DNA of 64,000 bases from Nocardioides gilvus (lineage in GTDB: Bacteria > Actinomycetota > Actinomycetes > Propionibacteriales > Nocardioidaceae). Positions 35,511-43,708 of the stretch are shown piece after piece. Location of the stretch: assembly GCF_003194605.1 (NCBI RefSeq), contig NZ_QHKY01000003.1, forward strand, positions 434,001 through 498,000, in the 5' to 3' direction. Within the stretch, counting starts at the first letter, position 1. Each line of letters begins with the position of its first letter. Made by a program: the position numbers and the translations under genes. Below the pieces are notes generated by a model. It was not told where the DNA came from, made no database searches, and saw nothing but the letters and a program-made list of their open reading frames with translations.

Positions 35511-35666
35511 ACACCCGCAACGCTAATGCTCATCAGTCACATTGGGAACACTTTTCACCATAAACCTCAGAATTCACGGCGTGTCGACTTGACTAATGAC
35601 ACTCTTGTGATTCGGAACTACACCGGTGTTGTTCACGCTCCGGGGTCACAAGGCGCAGGGATGCAT

Positions 35667-35698
35667 CCAGCCCGACCCTGGTCGGAGGGTCGGGCTGG
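35667..35698. terminator. Hairpin between the NlpC/P60 promoter and the PAP2 gene
   Basis: CCAGCCCGACCCT and AGGGTCGGGCTGG pair over 13 bp with a 6-nt loop. There is no T tract. Confidence 0.55.
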
Positions 35699-35779
35699 GT
35701 GGCGACTGGAATGGCTGGAATCGCCCTGAGTCGCACTGGATCACAGAGAAAGAACATGCGGTCCGGAGACAACCGGACC

Positions 35780-35818
35780 GGGGAGGGTTCCAGTCACCAG
35801 GTGACTGAAAGCCTCCCC
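35780..35818. repeat. 39-bp palindromic repeat, copy 1
   Basis: GGGGAGGG...GCCTCCCC arms around CACCAGGTGACTG. It is related to copies at 52596 and 53666 and lies 130 bp beyond the 3' end of the PAP2 gene. Confidence 0.85.
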
Positions 35819-35948
35819 ACTGAGACGTACGGGCGGCGCGGACGTGCGTCGCAGGCGTCGCGGGCGGCGCGGACCTGCGGACGTACGGACGTACGGACAG
35901 GCCGGCGGCGCGGACCTGCGCAATCAGGTGGCGCGACAGCGCGTCAGG

Positions 35949-37079
35949 TCAGTCGGTGGCGCTCGGCGAGGAGGGCAGTCCGGCGGAAGAGGGCTTCAGG
36001 TGCCCCTCGGCCTGGGCAGCCGGAGCGGTGTCGTCACCCACGGCCAGGGACGACTGGGCATGTCGTAGCGCGTCTTTTGTGAACTTCTGCCCGGCGGCCA
36101 GGCCACCCCAGTAGAAGGAGACCAGGGCGATCGCGACACCGCCGATGACATCGGCGACGTAGTGCCAGCCGAAGTACATGGTGGCGACAACGGTGATCGC
36201 GAAGTTGGCCCAGGCCAGGATCTTCACGATCCGGTTGCGGATCGTGTACTGGATCATCAACGCCAGCAACAGGGTCACACCCGTGTGCAGGCTCGCGAAG
36301 CCGGCGACCGACTGGACCGCCCCCTCGACCCCGTCGTGGACCACGCCCTTGCGTCCGTAGAAGAGCGCATCCATCAGCGAGGTGGTGCCGGTGTTGGGCA
36401 GGTCGGCGTAGAGCCACGGGTAACGGAATCCGGGGCCGAGCGTCGGGAGGGCGTAGTAGGTGGCGGTCCCGAGGGACCAGATCAGCACCTGCGAGCAGAC
36501 GAACCAGTAGCCGAAGCGCAGGTTGCGCGACCACACGAGGTAGACGGTGACGCCGATCGGCACCATCGGCAGGAACCAGAGGTAGATCGTCGAGAGGACA
36601 TGGGCGCTCGGGCCGGTCCCGAAGACGGCGTGCATCACCGTGGCCGGCTCCATGCCGAAGAACATCGCCCGGTCGAGGATGTGCAGCTCACGGTCGTACT
36701 TGTCGGTCGGCTCCATGCCCATGATCGTCGGCAGGAAGGACTTGAGGTTCCGGTAGCTGACGTAGGTGATGTAGAAGGAGACGATGCCGCCGACCACGAG
36801 GATCAAGCGCTCCCTGGTCCAGTGCGTGTGCCACCGGTTGCGGACGGCGATCCAGCCGGCGCGCGGGTGGGCGCGGCCCACCCACAGGTACTGCGGAAGC
36901 ATGTCGGCCAACAGCGCCGCGCCGACGAGCAGCGGCAGCCGGACCTGCGAGGGACCGAGGAACCCGTCCGGGTCGACGATCGTCTGGTCGAGGATCTGGG
37001 CGGTGACGAGGGCGAGACCGCCCATGACCACGGAGACCCCGATCAGGAGGTAATAGGCATGGCGGTACACGCGCGACAT
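35949..37079 (-). CDS. PAP2-family integral membrane protein (inositolphosphotransferase-like)
   Basis: A 376-residue protein with about eight membrane helices. The PAP2 catalytic motifs are visible as ASLHTG (His in motif 2) and GWHYVADVIGGVAIAL (His/Asp in motif 3). FYITYVSYRNLKSFLP and LWFLPMVPIGV place it in the PAP2_3/AUR1-like subgroup that transfers or hydrolyses lipid head-group phosphates. The Ala/Ser-rich C-terminal tail is cytoplasmic. It begins 37 bp after the thiamine-type ATPase gene and may share its transcript. Confidence 0.8.
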   Translation of the reverse strand: MSRVYRHAYYLLIGVSVVMGGLALVTAQILDQTIVDPDGFLGPSQVRLPLLVGAALLADMLPQYLWVGRAHPRAGWIAVRNRWHTHWTRERLILVVGGIVSFYITYVSYRNLKSFLPTIMGMEPTDKYDRELHILDRAMFFGMEPATVMHAVFGTGPSAHVLSTIYLWFLPMVPIGVTVYLVWSRNLRFGYWFVCSQVLIWSLGTATYYALPTLGPGFRYPWLYADLPNTGTTSLMDALFYGRKGVVHDGVEGAVQSVAGFASLHTGVTLLLALMIQYTIRNRIVKILAWANFAITVVATMYFGWHYVADVIGGVAIALVSFYWGGLAAGQKFTKDALRHAQSSLAVGDDTAPAAQAEGHLKPSSAGLPSSPSATD

Positions 37080-37116
37080 GCTATCGCTCCAATGGTGAGC
37101 CGACGCGCGGTCTCCT

Positions 37117-38121
37117 TCAGACAGACATCTGGGCCACGCGGGTCGCGTCCACCGAGAGGTGCACCGACTCCCCCACGACCAGGCGCTCGTCCAACCGGGC
37201 GACGGCGTCCAGTCGGCCCGCCCCGGGCACGTCCACCACGAGGCGCAACTGCTCGGGCGTCGACGTCACCTGCTCCACGACACCTTCCAGTACGCCGGTC
37301 TCGGCAACCCTGAGCGCGGAGCGCCGCAGCGCCAACTGACCACCCGCACGGAGTCCGGCTGCCTCGGCCACCAAACGCGCTGACGCTCCGGTCAGCACCC
37401 GGGCGTAGCCGAGGAACGAGGCCGTACGTGGCGCCTCAGGGCTCGCCCACACCTGCGCGATCGGACCCTGCTGGACCACGGAGCCGTCGAACATCACGGC
37501 GATCCGTCCCGCCACCGCGAAGGCTTCGTCATGGTCGTGGGTGACCATCAGCGCGGTGGTGCCTGCGGTGTGCAGGATGTCGCGGAGGTCGGCGGCAAGT
37601 GACTGCCGCAACGAGGCATCGAGCGCCGAGAGCGGTTCGTCGAGCAGCAGGAGCCGGGGGTCGACGGCCAACGCCCGGGCGAGTGCGACCCGTTGCCGTT
37701 CACCGCCGGAGAGGGTGGCTGGCATCCGATCCTCGAAGCCGGACAGGCCGACCAGCTCCAGCAGCTCGGAGACCCGGGCGTTGACGGCGGCGCGCCCGAG
37801 GCGCCGCAGACGGAGCGCGTAGCCGACGTTGCGGGCCACGGAGAGATGCCCGAAGAGTTGGCCGTCCTGGAACATCAGCGCGAAGCCGCGCCTGTGCGTG
37901 GGACGCCCGGCCAGGTCCTCCCCGTCGAAGGTGATCCGGCCCGCACTGATCGGCTCCAGCCCGGCGATCGCGCGCAGCAGGGTCGACTTGCCGCATCCCG
38001 ACGGCCCCAGGACGGCCAATACGTCCCCGCGCTCGACCTCGAGCTGGACGCCGTCGACGGCGAGCGTGCCCTCGTAGCGCACGCTCACGTCGTCGAGGCG
38101 CAGGATCGGTCCGGACGTCAT
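37117..38121 (-). CDS. ABC transporter ATPase, probable thiamine uptake
   Basis: A 334-residue ATPase. Walker A GPSGCGKST, Q-loop MFQDGQLFGHLSV, signature LSGGERQRVALARAL, Walker B LLLLDEPLSALD and H-loop MVTHDHDEA are all present. A C-terminal TOBE-like regulatory domain follows (about 235-334). It belongs to the spermidine/iron/thiamine (CUT1-like) group. The substrate assignment comes from the TPP riboswitch in front of this operon. ATG 38121 is preferred over GTG 38136. It lies 30 bp after the permease gene. Confidence 0.85.
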   Translation of the reverse strand: MTSGPILRLDDVSVRYEGTLAVDGVQLEVERGDVLAVLGPSGCGKSTLLRAIAGLEPISAGRITFDGEDLAGRPTHRRGFALMFQDGQLFGHLSVARNVGYALRLRRLGRAAVNARVSELLELVGLSGFEDRMPATLSGGERQRVALARALAVDPRLLLLDEPLSALDASLRQSLAADLRDILHTAGTTALMVTHDHDEAFAVAGRIAVMFDGSVVQQGPIAQVWASPEAPRTASFLGYARVLTGASARLVAEAAGLRAGGQLALRRSALRVAETGVLEGVVEQVTSTPEQLRLVVDVPGAGRLDAVARLDERLVVGESVHLSVDATRVAQMSV

Positions 38122-38151
38122 GGCACGAGTCTCCACGTACGAGCCGCCACG

Positions 38152-39786
38152 TCAGAGGGCCCCCATGCTCGGCACCCGCAACCGTTCGACGACCAGCATG
38201 ACGGCTGCGGTGGTGACCGCGAGGACGACGGAGGCCGCCAGGGCCATGCCGTAGTTCATCGCTCCCGGGAGCCCCAGCAACCGGAAGATCACCACCGGCA
38301 ACGTCGGGGCGCCCTCGCGGGCCAGGAAGGCGGTCGCGCCGAACTCACCCAGGGAGACGGCGAACGCGAAACCACACGCGGCCAGCAGCGGCTTCCACAC
38401 CACGGGCACGTCGACGGTGAGCAGGGTTCGCCAGGCGCCTGCGCCCAGCGAGGCTGCGGCCTGACGCTGCCGGTCGTCGATGCCCGCCAGCACCGGGACC
38501 AACGTGCGTACGACCAACGGCAGTGCGACCAACGCCTGCGCGATCGGGACCAGCAACGGGGAGTTGCGCAGGTCGAGGACCCCGGAGTCGAGGGTGACGA
38601 GGAGACCGAAACCGAGGGTCACCGCAGAGACCCCCAGCGGCAGCATGAAGAGGCCGTCGAGCCCGGAGCGCAGCCGACGTTCAGCGGTGCTGCGCGATCG
38701 CCGCGTCACCACGACCGCGAGCAGCAGGCCCACGCCCACCGCCATCCAGGTCGCATCGACGGCCGTACGCAGGGACGTCGCCAGCGCCTCGGTGACGGGC
38801 ACCGGGAGGGAGGCGTACTCACCGGTGGTGGTGAGGGCGCGGTAGTTGCCCAGACTCCACTCGCCCCCGACCCGCAGGGAGCCGCTGACCAGGGTGACCA
38901 ACGGGGCGGCGACGTAGAGAAGCAGCAGTGCGGTGGCCAGCAGTGCCGGGGCGTCGTGGCGGGCGGGTCGACGCGGCACGAACGGCCGACGCTGGACCGC
39001 GGCCGACGTCGTACGGAAGCGGGCGGTCACGGCCAGCAGCACCACCACCACGACCAGTTGCAGCACCGACAACGCGGCCGCGGCGGGGAGGTCGTAGAGG
39101 TTGGTGGTGAGCAGGTAGATCTCGGTCTCGACGGTGGCGTGGCGCAACCCGCCCAGCGTCAGCACGATGCCGAAGGCGGTGGCGCAGAAGAGGAAGACCA
39201 CCGATGCCGACGAGACCACCGAGCTGCGCAGCGCCGGCCACGTCACCGTCCGCAGCACCTGTACGGGGGTCGCGCCCAGGGCGGCCGCTGCCTCGCCCGG
39301 CCGCGGGTCGAGCGACTCCCACGCGGCCCCCACGGTGCGGATCACCACGGAGGCGTTGAAGAAGGCCAGCCCCAGCACGATCGCGACCGGGGTCTGCTCC
39401 CACCCCAGGAAGCCCAACGGGCCGCCCTCGCCCAGCAACTGGCGGAAGGCGACCCCGACGACGATGGTCGGCAGCACGAACGGCACCAGCAGCAGCGCCC
39501 GGACCACGCGGCGGCCCGGCAGCTCCAGACGACTGAGCACGTATGCGGCGGGGAGTCCGAGGAGCAGCGACAGCACCGTGCCCGCGGTCGCTGAGCCCAC
39601 AGTGAAGGCGAGCACCCGAGCGACCCGGGGCCTGGTCAGGACCTCCCAGACGGCGCCCGGTGCGAACTGGCCGTCGACGAAGAAGCCGCGCGAGACCATC
39701 CCGGTCACGGGCAGCACGAAGAAGAGTCCCAGCACGACCACCGGCCCGGCCGCCAGCGCGGCCAGGCCGAGAAGTCGGCGATTCAT
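38152..39786 (-). CDS. ABC transporter permease, fused two-domain type, probable thiamine uptake
   Basis: A 544-residue protein with about 12 membrane helices formed by two BPD_transp_1 units. Each has an EAA loop for ATPase contact (EAAAALGATPVQVLRTVTWPAL near 190 and QAAASLGAGAWRTLLTVDVPVV near 460). ThiP and FbpB-type permeases have this two-unit design. It lies 16 bp downstream of the binding-protein gene and is controlled by the same TPP riboswitch. Confidence 0.87.
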   Translation of the reverse strand: MNRRLLGLAALAAGPVVVLGLFFVLPVTGMVSRGFFVDGQFAPGAVWEVLTRPRVARVLAFTVGSATAGTVLSLLLGLPAAYVLSRLELPGRRVVRALLLVPFVLPTIVVGVAFRQLLGEGGPLGFLGWEQTPVAIVLGLAFFNASVVIRTVGAAWESLDPRPGEAAAALGATPVQVLRTVTWPALRSSVVSSASVVFLFCATAFGIVLTLGGLRHATVETEIYLLTTNLYDLPAAAALSVLQLVVVVVLLAVTARFRTTSAAVQRRPFVPRRPARHDAPALLATALLLLYVAAPLVTLVSGSLRVGGEWSLGNYRALTTTGEYASLPVPVTEALATSLRTAVDATWMAVGVGLLLAVVVTRRSRSTAERRLRSGLDGLFMLPLGVSAVTLGFGLLVTLDSGVLDLRNSPLLVPIAQALVALPLVVRTLVPVLAGIDDRQRQAAASLGAGAWRTLLTVDVPVVWKPLLAACGFAFAVSLGEFGATAFLAREGAPTLPVVIFRLLGLPGAMNYGMALAASVVLAVTTAAVMLVVERLRVPSMGAL

Positions 39787-39802
39787 CGCCGGACCCGCCG
39801 CG

Positions 39803-40888
39803 TCAGCGCGTCGCGAGGTCGGTCCACTCCTTCAACCAGGTGTCGCGCTGCTCGGCGATCGTGTCCGGCGGCACGACGAAGGGGTCCGTCGGGCTGGGCG
39901 CCCAGGCCGCCCACTCGTCGGGGATCTCGGTCGCGTCCGCGACCGGGTAGACGTACATCGAGGTGGGCAGCGCGCTCTGCACCTCCTCACTCAGGAGGAA
40001 CTCCAGGACCAGCTCAGCCGCCTCGGGGTTGGCCGCCCCCTCCAGCACGCCGGCGTACTCGACCTGGCGGAAGCAGGTCTCGAGCAGAGCCTCGGTGGTC
40101 GACTCGCCGTCGTCGTCGAGGGTGAAGGCAGGCGAGGAGTCGTACGAGAGCACGATCGGTCGCTTGCCGGCCTCACCGCCGGCTGTGAAGTCGGCGTAGT
40201 AGGCGTCCGACCAGCCGTCGACGATCTTGACGCCGTTGTCCAGGAGGTCCTCCCAGTAACCCTTCCAGTCGTCCCCGAAGGCGGCGTGGGTGGTGAGCAG
40301 GAAGGCCATCCCGGGCGAGGAACTGGCCGCGCTGGGCACGACCATCAGGTCCTTGTACGGCGCCTTCGTCAGGTCAGCGAGGGTGACCGGCGGGGCCACG
40401 CCCTCCTTGTCAAACCAGGCCTTGTCGACGTTGACGCAGACGTGTCCGGTGTCGACCGGGACCAGACGGTCGCCGCCCTCCTCGAGGGCGTACTCCTCGG
40501 CGCCCGGGGGCAGCTCGACCGAGTGCTCGGCGAAGACGCCGTCATCGAGGGTGCGCGACGCGAACGTGTTGTCGATCCCGAAGGCCACGTCACCGATCGG
40601 CTTGGCGGCGGTCAGTCCCAGCTTGGCGCTGAGCGCGCCTGCGTCCCCGGAGCCGCGCACGACCAGCTTGATGTCGTGCTCCTCCTCGAACTGTGCGACC
40701 ACTTCGTCGGGCAGCGAGAAGGAGTCGTGGGTGACGAGCACGACCTCCTTGGCCGCGTCCCCCTCGGACCCGGAGTCGCCGCCGACCAGGCTGCACCCGG
40801 CGAGTGAGGCCCCCGTCAGGACGGTCAGTGCGGCGAGCGCGGTCGTTGCGCGCCTCGTACCTCGCAAGGAAATGGGCAGGAACTTCAT
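39803..40888 (-). CDS. Thiamine-type ABC transporter substrate-binding lipoprotein
   Basis: A 361-residue lipoprotein. The lipobox LAGC follows a hydrophobic signal after a basic start MKFLPISLRGTRR. The mature protein has EVVLVTHDSFSLPDEVVAQFEEEHDIKL, then GSGDAGALSAKL, the typical ThiB (TbpA) opening, and DVAFGIDNTFASRTLDDGVF. Together with the TPP riboswitch directly upstream this supports thiamine, thiamine monophosphate or a precursor as ligand. ATG 40888 starts 5 nt beyond the riboswitch 3' edge. Confidence 0.9.
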   Translation of the reverse strand: MKFLPISLRGTRRATTALAALTVLTGASLAGCSLVGGDSGSEGDAAKEVVLVTHDSFSLPDEVVAQFEEEHDIKLVVRGSGDAGALSAKLGLTAAKPIGDVAFGIDNTFASRTLDDGVFAEHSVELPPGAEEYALEEGGDRLVPVDTGHVCVNVDKAWFDKEGVAPPVTLADLTKAPYKDLMVVPSAASSSPGMAFLLTTHAAFGDDWKGYWEDLLDNGVKIVDGWSDAYYADFTAGGEAGKRPIVLSYDSSPAFTLDDDGESTTEALLETCFRQVEYAGVLEGAANPEAAELVLEFLLSEEVQSALPTSMYVYPVADATEIPDEWAAWAPSPTDPFVVPPDTIAEQRDTWLKEWTDLATR

Positions 40889-40892
40889 CGGA

Positions 40893-40985
40893 CTCCCTTC
40901 GCCGGTACTAACCGGAGCAGGTTCTAGGGTCTGCGGCGGTTCCGCACTCTCAGCACGCTGCCTCGCGGCGCTGTGCTCCCCTGTC
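40893..40985 (-). ncRNA. TPP (thiamine pyrophosphate) riboswitch
   Basis: On the minus strand the element reads GGGGAGC, then GCTGAGAGTGCGG, GACCCTAGAACCTGCTCCGG, TTAGTACCGGCG and AAGGGA. These match the conserved THI-box blocks (CUGAGA, ACCUGAUCUGGAUAAUGCCAGCG, AGGGA) with the usual spacing. Its 3' edge lies a few nt from the ATG at 40888, so it most likely occludes translation initiation when TPP is bound. It marks the downstream ABC operon as thiamine-related. Confidence 0.93.
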
Positions 40986-41047
40986 GTGTGCCCCCACCCT
41001 ACGTCCCGGATCGTCCGAGCGAGCATCCGCCCATGCCGCGTGACAGC

Positions 41048-41800
41048 TCAGCGCAGGCGGATCCTGTAGGACTTCTGCTGGCCCGGCTTGATCCGCAACG
41101 GCTTGGCCTTCTTCAACTTCGAGGTGGTGCCGCCACCGACGCACCTGGAGGCCGTCTCGGGGTAGAGCAGCGCCGCGCAGATGACGTACGTGCCCTTCCT
41201 GAGCTTGCCGACCCGGAAGCCCTTGTTGTCCTGGTCGACGATGCTGGAGCCGGCCTTCTTGAACTTGACCTGCCCCTTGCGCGCGCCCTTGGTGATCTTG
41301 GTGCGTTTGTAGACGGTGATGCCAGCCGCGAAGTCGCGACCAGCCGCGCGGGTGACCTTGCCGGTGAACCGACCGCCGGGATTCATCCTGGGGTTCTTGA
41401 CGACGTACTGGCCGCTCTTCAGCGTGACCGGCTTGGTGACGTACGTGTGCCATTGCGAGGCAGTGAACTTGACCCGATAGGTGCCGGGCTGCAGCTCGGT
41501 GAACCACCACTTCGCGTCCGTCCAGATGAACCTCGCCGACGAGTAGGGGCGCTTCTCCGCGACCCACCGTCCTTTGGTGTTCTTGGTCTGCAGCTCGGCC
41601 TGGACGCCGTCACGCATCAGGCCACCGAACTTGTTGTAGACCGTGCCACCCATGCCCGCGAGCGTCGGGTCCGGGACCGGCTCCTCGTAGCCGGGCGGTA
41701 GCGGAGATGCCATGGCAGCGGTGTCGACGATGAACAGTGACGCGACCAGCGCGAGGGCAGCCGCGGCTCCCCCAAACAGTTTCCCCATGCGGCGAAGCAT
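41048..41800 (-). CDS. Secreted beta-sandwich protein of unknown function
   Basis: A 250-residue exported protein. Signal peptide MLRRMGKLFGGAAAALALVASLFIVDTAAMA, then a short Pro-rich stretch and two beta-sandwich repeats of the carboxypeptidase-regulatory/SpaA look (TYRVKFTASQWHTYVTKPVTLKSGQYV; GRFTGKVTRAAGRDFAAGITVYKR). The mature part is Lys-rich, and a cysteine pair near the end (YVICAALL, SRCVGG) may form a disulfide. ATG 41788 is an alternative start. No family is identified. Confidence 0.72.
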   Translation of the reverse strand: MLRRMGKLFGGAAAALALVASLFIVDTAAMASPLPPGYEEPVPDPTLAGMGGTVYNKFGGLMRDGVQAELQTKNTKGRWVAEKRPYSSARFIWTDAKWWFTELQPGTYRVKFTASQWHTYVTKPVTLKSGQYVVKNPRMNPGGRFTGKVTRAAGRDFAAGITVYKRTKITKGARKGQVKFKKAGSSIVDQDNKGFRVGKLRKGTYVICAALLYPETASRCVGGGTTSKLKKAKPLRIKPGQQKSYRIRLR

Positions 41801-41901
41801 AGGGTCCCGCGCTGCTCTGCGGCGTGCATCTCGCAGGCGGACCAGACCACAAACTCGTGCCACACCGTCCAGCACCGCCCGCGGAGTGTGGGCGGGTCGC
41901 C

Positions 41902-41907
41902 TACCGT
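41902..41907 (+). promoter_or_regulatory. -10 hexamer of probable leaderless promoter
   Basis: TACCGT lies 7 nt before GTG 41915. It supports that start over the upstream GTG at 41888, which precedes the hexamer. Confidence 0.45.
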
Positions 41908-41914
41908 CGTCGAC

Positions 41915-42859
41915 GTGCGCATCCGGAGATCACCCAGCCTGCTCCACCAGTTCGTCGCCAACGTGCTGCCGAGGGTGCGCCAGGCGCGCGAACTCGACGA
42001 CCCTGACCGTGAACGGGCCCGCATCCTGCGCTGGCAGGCCGGCCTGCCCGGCGGACTCCCGACCCGCCTCGTACGCAACTTCGAGCGTCGCTTCGAGCTC
42101 GACGTCGACCACTCGACCGGCTTCCCGACGTACGTCTTCGCCCCCCGCGGACGCCGGGTGACGCGCACGATCTTCTACGTCCACGGCGGCGGCTACATGG
42201 CCCCGATCGACCAGTTCCACGTGCTCTACGCCGCAACCCTGGCTCGGCGTCTGGACGCCCGGATCGTGATGGGGGACTACCCGCTCGCCCCCGCGCACAC
42301 CTGGCGGGACTCGTACGAGCAAATGCTCGACCTGGCCGTGACCTGGGCGCAGCAGACCGGCGAGGCCGGCGAACGCGGGATGACGCTGATGGGTGACTCC
42401 GCCGGTGGGGGTTACGCGCTGGCGATTGCCCAGGGGATGCGGGACCGTGCTGCGACCGAGACGACTCCGCAGGCAGCGCAGATGGTGCTGCACGCGCCGT
42501 GGGCCGACCTGTCGATGAGTGCCCCCGGGACCGATGAGGCCTCCCTCGGTGATCCGTGGCTGATGCTGAGCAAGATCCATCTGTACGCCGAGTGGTGGGC
42601 CGGCGGCGCCGAGGACCTGACCCGCCCCGAGGTCTCCCCCGCCCTGGGCGACCTGCGGGACCTGCCACCCACCTTGATGTTGCACGGCACCCGCGACACG
42701 CTCGCGCCGGGATGCCGGATGCTGGCGCGCCGGGCGGTGGAGGCCGGATGGGACCTCACCTCGATCGAGGAGCACGGCCTGCTGCACGTCTACAGCATCT
42801 TCCCGGTGGTCCCGGAGGGCCGCAACGCGATGCGACAGGTGCTCGACTTCCTGCGGTGA
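41915..42859 (+). CDS. Alpha/beta hydrolase, hormone-sensitive-lipase family
   Basis: A 314-residue esterase/lipase-like enzyme. The oxyanion motif HGGGYM and nucleophile elbow GDSAGGGYAL are present. The catalytic Asp is in LHGTRDTLAPGC and the His in EEHGLLHVYSIFP. These mark the HSL (family IV) carboxylesterases; the natural substrate is unknown. The start is GTG 41915. It is divergent from the secreted-protein gene. Confidence 0.88.
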   Translation: MRIRRSPSLLHQFVANVLPRVRQARELDDPDRERARILRWQAGLPGGLPTRLVRNFERRFELDVDHSTGFPTYVFAPRGRRVTRTIFYVHGGGYMAPIDQFHVLYAATLARRLDARIVMGDYPLAPAHTWRDSYEQMLDLAVTWAQQTGEAGERGMTLMGDSAGGGYALAIAQGMRDRAATETTPQAAQMVLHAPWADLSMSAPGTDEASLGDPWLMLSKIHLYAEWWAGGAEDLTRPEVSPALGDLRDLPPTLMLHGTRDTLAPGCRMLARRAVEAGWDLTSIEEHGLLHVYSIFPVVPEGRNAMRQVLDFLR

Positions 42860-42940
42860 GGTTCCTCCGTTGATTTGGGGTGTGACCTGGGCCACACTGG
42901 GAGAGAAGGCGCTGCTCGGGCGCCGAAGGAGGTCCGGGAC

Positions 42941-43705
42941 ATGGACGCCCTGCTCACCGACATCCGCGACTCGCATCAGCTGATCGAGGAACGCCTCGCC
43001 CGCGCCAGGGCATCCCGAGGCAGCCCCGATCCCGGCCAGCCCCGCGACGAGTACCCAGCGATCGACACCTTCCTGGCCACCGCGAGCCGCTACTACACCG
43101 CGTTGAGCCAGGTCCTCATCCCTGCCGCGCGCACCCGCCTGCCCGACGGGCACCTGCGGGCGAAGGCGTTCCTCACCCAGAGCCGCCACCTCGCGCTGGC
43201 GCTCAACCAGGCCAAGGCCAAGCTGTACGGCTCGGTCTACGCCGTCAACCGCAGTTGGCGAGAGGTGTGGGACGACATCGAGCGGGAGTTGCTCACAATC
43301 GCCCCGATGGAGTTGGCGCTGGCCGAGGACCTCGACCGGCACCGCCAGGAAGGCGACCCGGACTGGTCGACGGTGCTGCACCGGGCCGAGGTCAAGGCCC
43401 CCACCCGTCCCCACCCCCACCTGCCCCAACAGGGGGTGGCCGGCAGCGTCGCCCGGATGTTGTCGCGACGGGTCGACTCCTTCTGGGACACCGCCGAAGG
43501 GCGGATGATGCCCGAGCCGGTCATCCACCACGACCGCGAGGCGCAAGGACCCTTGACCCAGTGGCTCCTGGGCGACCCGCACCTCCAGGCGCGGGCCGGC
43601 CTGCCGGACCGGCTGCACCGCCCCCCGGCCGACACCGCCCAGCCGGACCAGACCGAGCAGACGGACCAGACCGAGCAGCCGGGACGGCCGGAGGATCCGG
43701 CCTGA
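42941..43705 (+). CDS. Helical protein of unknown function, hemerythrin-like pattern
   Basis: A 254-residue protein, largely alpha-helical for the first 150 residues (MDALLTDIRDSHQLIEERLARARA...IDTFLATASRYYTALSQVLIPAARTRL). The spacing of acidic and His residues resembles HHE-type four-helix bundles, but the full ligand set is not evident. The C-terminal tail is low complexity with an 18-bp direct repeat encoding DQTEQT. ATG 42941 has AAGGAGG 7 nt upstream. It follows the hydrolase gene by 81 bp. Function unknown. Confidence 0.65.
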   Translation: MDALLTDIRDSHQLIEERLARARASRGSPDPGQPRDEYPAIDTFLATASRYYTALSQVLIPAARTRLPDGHLRAKAFLTQSRHLALALNQAKAKLYGSVYAVNRSWREVWDDIERELLTIAPMELALAEDLDRHRQEGDPDWSTVLHRAEVKAPTRPHPHLPQQGVAGSVARMLSRRVDSFWDTAEGRMMPEPVIHHDREAQGPLTQWLLGDPHLQARAGLPDRLHRPPADTAQPDQTEQTDQTEQPGRPEDPA

Positions 43706-43708
43706 GCG

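Larger units (their letters stand above)
35519..35948. other. 430-bp non-coding region between the NlpC/P60 leader and the PAP2 gene
   Basis: No convincing ORF is seen. It holds an AT-richer stretch at 35520-35640 that is probably the NlpC/P60 promoter. A 13-bp-arm hairpin (35667-35698), a small CGGTCCGG/CCGGACCG hairpin (35759-35780) and a 39-bp palindromic repeat (35780-35818) follow. GC-rich direct repeats with GGCGCGGACCTGCG at about 35836-35928 complete it. Confidence 0.7.

Noticed and set aside
35373..35530. Canonical c-di-AMP (ydaO) riboswitch in the NlpC/P60 leader
   Set aside because: The leader is structured, but the conserved CAGCUAACC-type segment and GGGGUGAAUC-type loop are not seen. 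It is kept as unclassified.
40894..40985. Cobalamin or other riboswitch in front of the ABC operon
   Set aside because: The CTGAGAG...ACCTGCTCCGG...AAGGGA blocks match TPP riboswitches, and no B12-box is present.
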